Of a DNA stretch of 64,000 bases, positions 63,163-64,000 are shown piece by piece. The notes below the pieces were generated by a model, which was given only the letters and a program-made list of their open reading frames with translations, had not been told where the DNA came from and ran no database searches. Source of the stretch: DATFDN01 sp963818885 (GTDB lineage Bacteria > Pseudomonadota > Alphaproteobacteria > Acetobacterales > Acetobacteraceae). How positions within the stretch are numbered: position 1 is the first letter of the stretch; each line of letters begins with the position of its first letter. The DNA is taken from the NCBI GenBank assembly GCA_963818885.1, contig CAWFTP010000003.1, forward strand, positions 248,001 to 312,000. The letters are read 5' to 3'. The translations under genes were made by a program, and so were the position numbers.

Positions 63163-63928
63163 TCAGTCCGGTACGCCCGTGCAGACGAAGTGCGGGTTCT
63201 CCCATCCCGGCTTGCCGTAGCGGAACGGTGCCCCCTCAAGCGTCGTGACGGTGCCGCCCGCTGCCTCCAGCACGGCCTGCGGCGCGGCGGTGTCCCATTC
63301 CATCGTGCGCCCGAAGCGCGGATAGAGATCGGCGACACCTTCGGCGAGCCGACAGAATTTGACGCTGGAACCGAAATTGATGACCCGCGCGACGTTGCGC
63401 GGCGCGAGGAACGCAGCGAGGCGCGCATTGTCCGCGTGATAGCGGCTGGCAAGGACCACGAGTTCCTTCCTCGGGCGGCGGGCGCGCATGGACGGCGTGC
63501 TGTCCGGTCCCGTCGCGCTTCCATGCGCCGGCACCGACGATGCCGCCGAATAGCTCGCCTAAGGCGGGTATGCCGACGACGCCAAGATGCGCCCTGCCCT
63601 CTCGCACCAATCCGATATTGACCGCGAACTCCTCGTGTCCGGCGGCGAATTCACGCGTGCCGTCCAGCGGATCGACCAGCCAATACTCCGGCGCAGGCGA
63701 CGTGATGCGACCGCCCGCGACTTCCTCCTCTGCGATGACGGGGATGGCGGCGGTCGCCTCGCGCAGCCCGGCGACGATGATCGCCTCCGCGGCGGTATCG
63801 GCCACCGTCACCGGGGAGGCATCCTGCTTACGCTGCACGTCGAAGCCCCGCGCGCGCACGGCGAGGATCGCCTCGCCTGCCCGCAACGCGAGCCGCGCGG
63901 CGAGTTCCAGAAGATCGTTGTCGGTCAT
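63163..63928 (-). CDS. cysQ: 3'(2'),5'-bisphosphate nucleotidase CysQ, frame broken once
   Basis: An inositol-monophosphatase-fold phosphatase. The N-terminal frame has RKQDASPVTVADTAAEAII, IPVIAEEEVAGG and YWLVDPLDGTREFAAG (metal motif DPLDGT). Near 63500 the frame breaks; removing one base joins it to RPRKELVVLASRYHAD, GSSVKFCRLAEGVADLYPRFGRTMEWDTAAPQAVL and the end, 254 residues in total. CysQ clears phosphoadenosine phosphate from sulfate assimilation and from PAPS-using sulfotransferases such as the one at 29.3 kb. Separated from rlmB by 39 bp. Confidence 0.88.
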
Positions 63929-64000
63929 CGCGCGGTGATACAGGCGGGCAGGTCACCTCGCAACGCGCACACTTGAGGCGCTGCGTTCCCCCGCGCACAC

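Overview
The window is GC-rich (mostly around 65-70 % by eye) and densely packed. Gene content points to an alphaproteobacterium, most likely of the Rhodospirillales/Acetobacteraceae type: plant-type glutamate-cysteine ligase next to rsmE and ubiA, a ppk-ppx pair, E. coli-type citrate synthase, SCO-type copper chaperone, and an exosortase-A/PEP-CTERM-associated exopolysaccharide block. No rRNA, tRNA or CRISPR array was seen.

Layout. 0-8.5 kb: mixed metabolic genes (flavin monooxygenase fragment, PaaE-like reductase, YceI-like protein, MFS exporter, trmO, hydrolase, FkbM methyltransferase, enoyl-CoA hydratase plus SDR). 8.5-12.9 kb: SCO chaperone-ppk-ppx. 12.9-16.7 kb: a secreted bicovalent-flavin oxidase, then a small AT-richer island made of an IS481-type transposase remnant and an AIPR-like (phage-defence family) gene lying between two ~100-bp direct repeats. 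16.7-22 kb: a tightly coupled minus-strand operon ubiA-methyltransferase-MFS-SDR-SDR-polysaccharide deacetylase. 22-29.2 kb: rsmE, gshA, a BTAD/TolB/TPR regulator, ispE, PH-like membrane protein, tag, hydroxyacid dehydrogenase. 29.2-40.6 kb: a surface-glycan cluster (sulfotransferase, GT61, two methyltransferases, GT2-GT4 fusion, GT4, GT2) that also holds a Uma2 nuclease-like gene. 40.9-44.4 kb: HNH protein and a cyclase-ATPase-TPR protein. 44.4-48 kb: an operon DUF2066-conserved protein-UGSC selenoprotein and a HExxE-motif protein. 48-52 kb: GT2, TetR, ferredoxin reductase, Rieske ferredoxin, luciferase-like oxidoreductase. 52-57.7 kb: prsT-O-glycosylation ligase-small membrane protein-GT4. 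57.8-64 kb: glycerophosphodiesterase, gltA, FAH-family hydratase, rlmB, cysQ.

Most notable. The gene at 45519-46043 reads through an in-frame TGA at residue 94 exactly at the U of a UGSC motif, and the mRNA directly after it folds into a hairpin closely resembling the E. coli fdhF SECIS; this is a selenoprotein gene that ordinary annotation would truncate. It lies in a coupled operon with a 356-residue protein of unknown function. The window also carries 14 single-base frame breaks in otherwise intact genes (13 fit one extra base, one fits one missing base), including ispE, rlmB and cysQ; six abut a GTAC tetramer. These are more likely consensus errors than pseudogenes, and coordinates below span the reconstructed genes.
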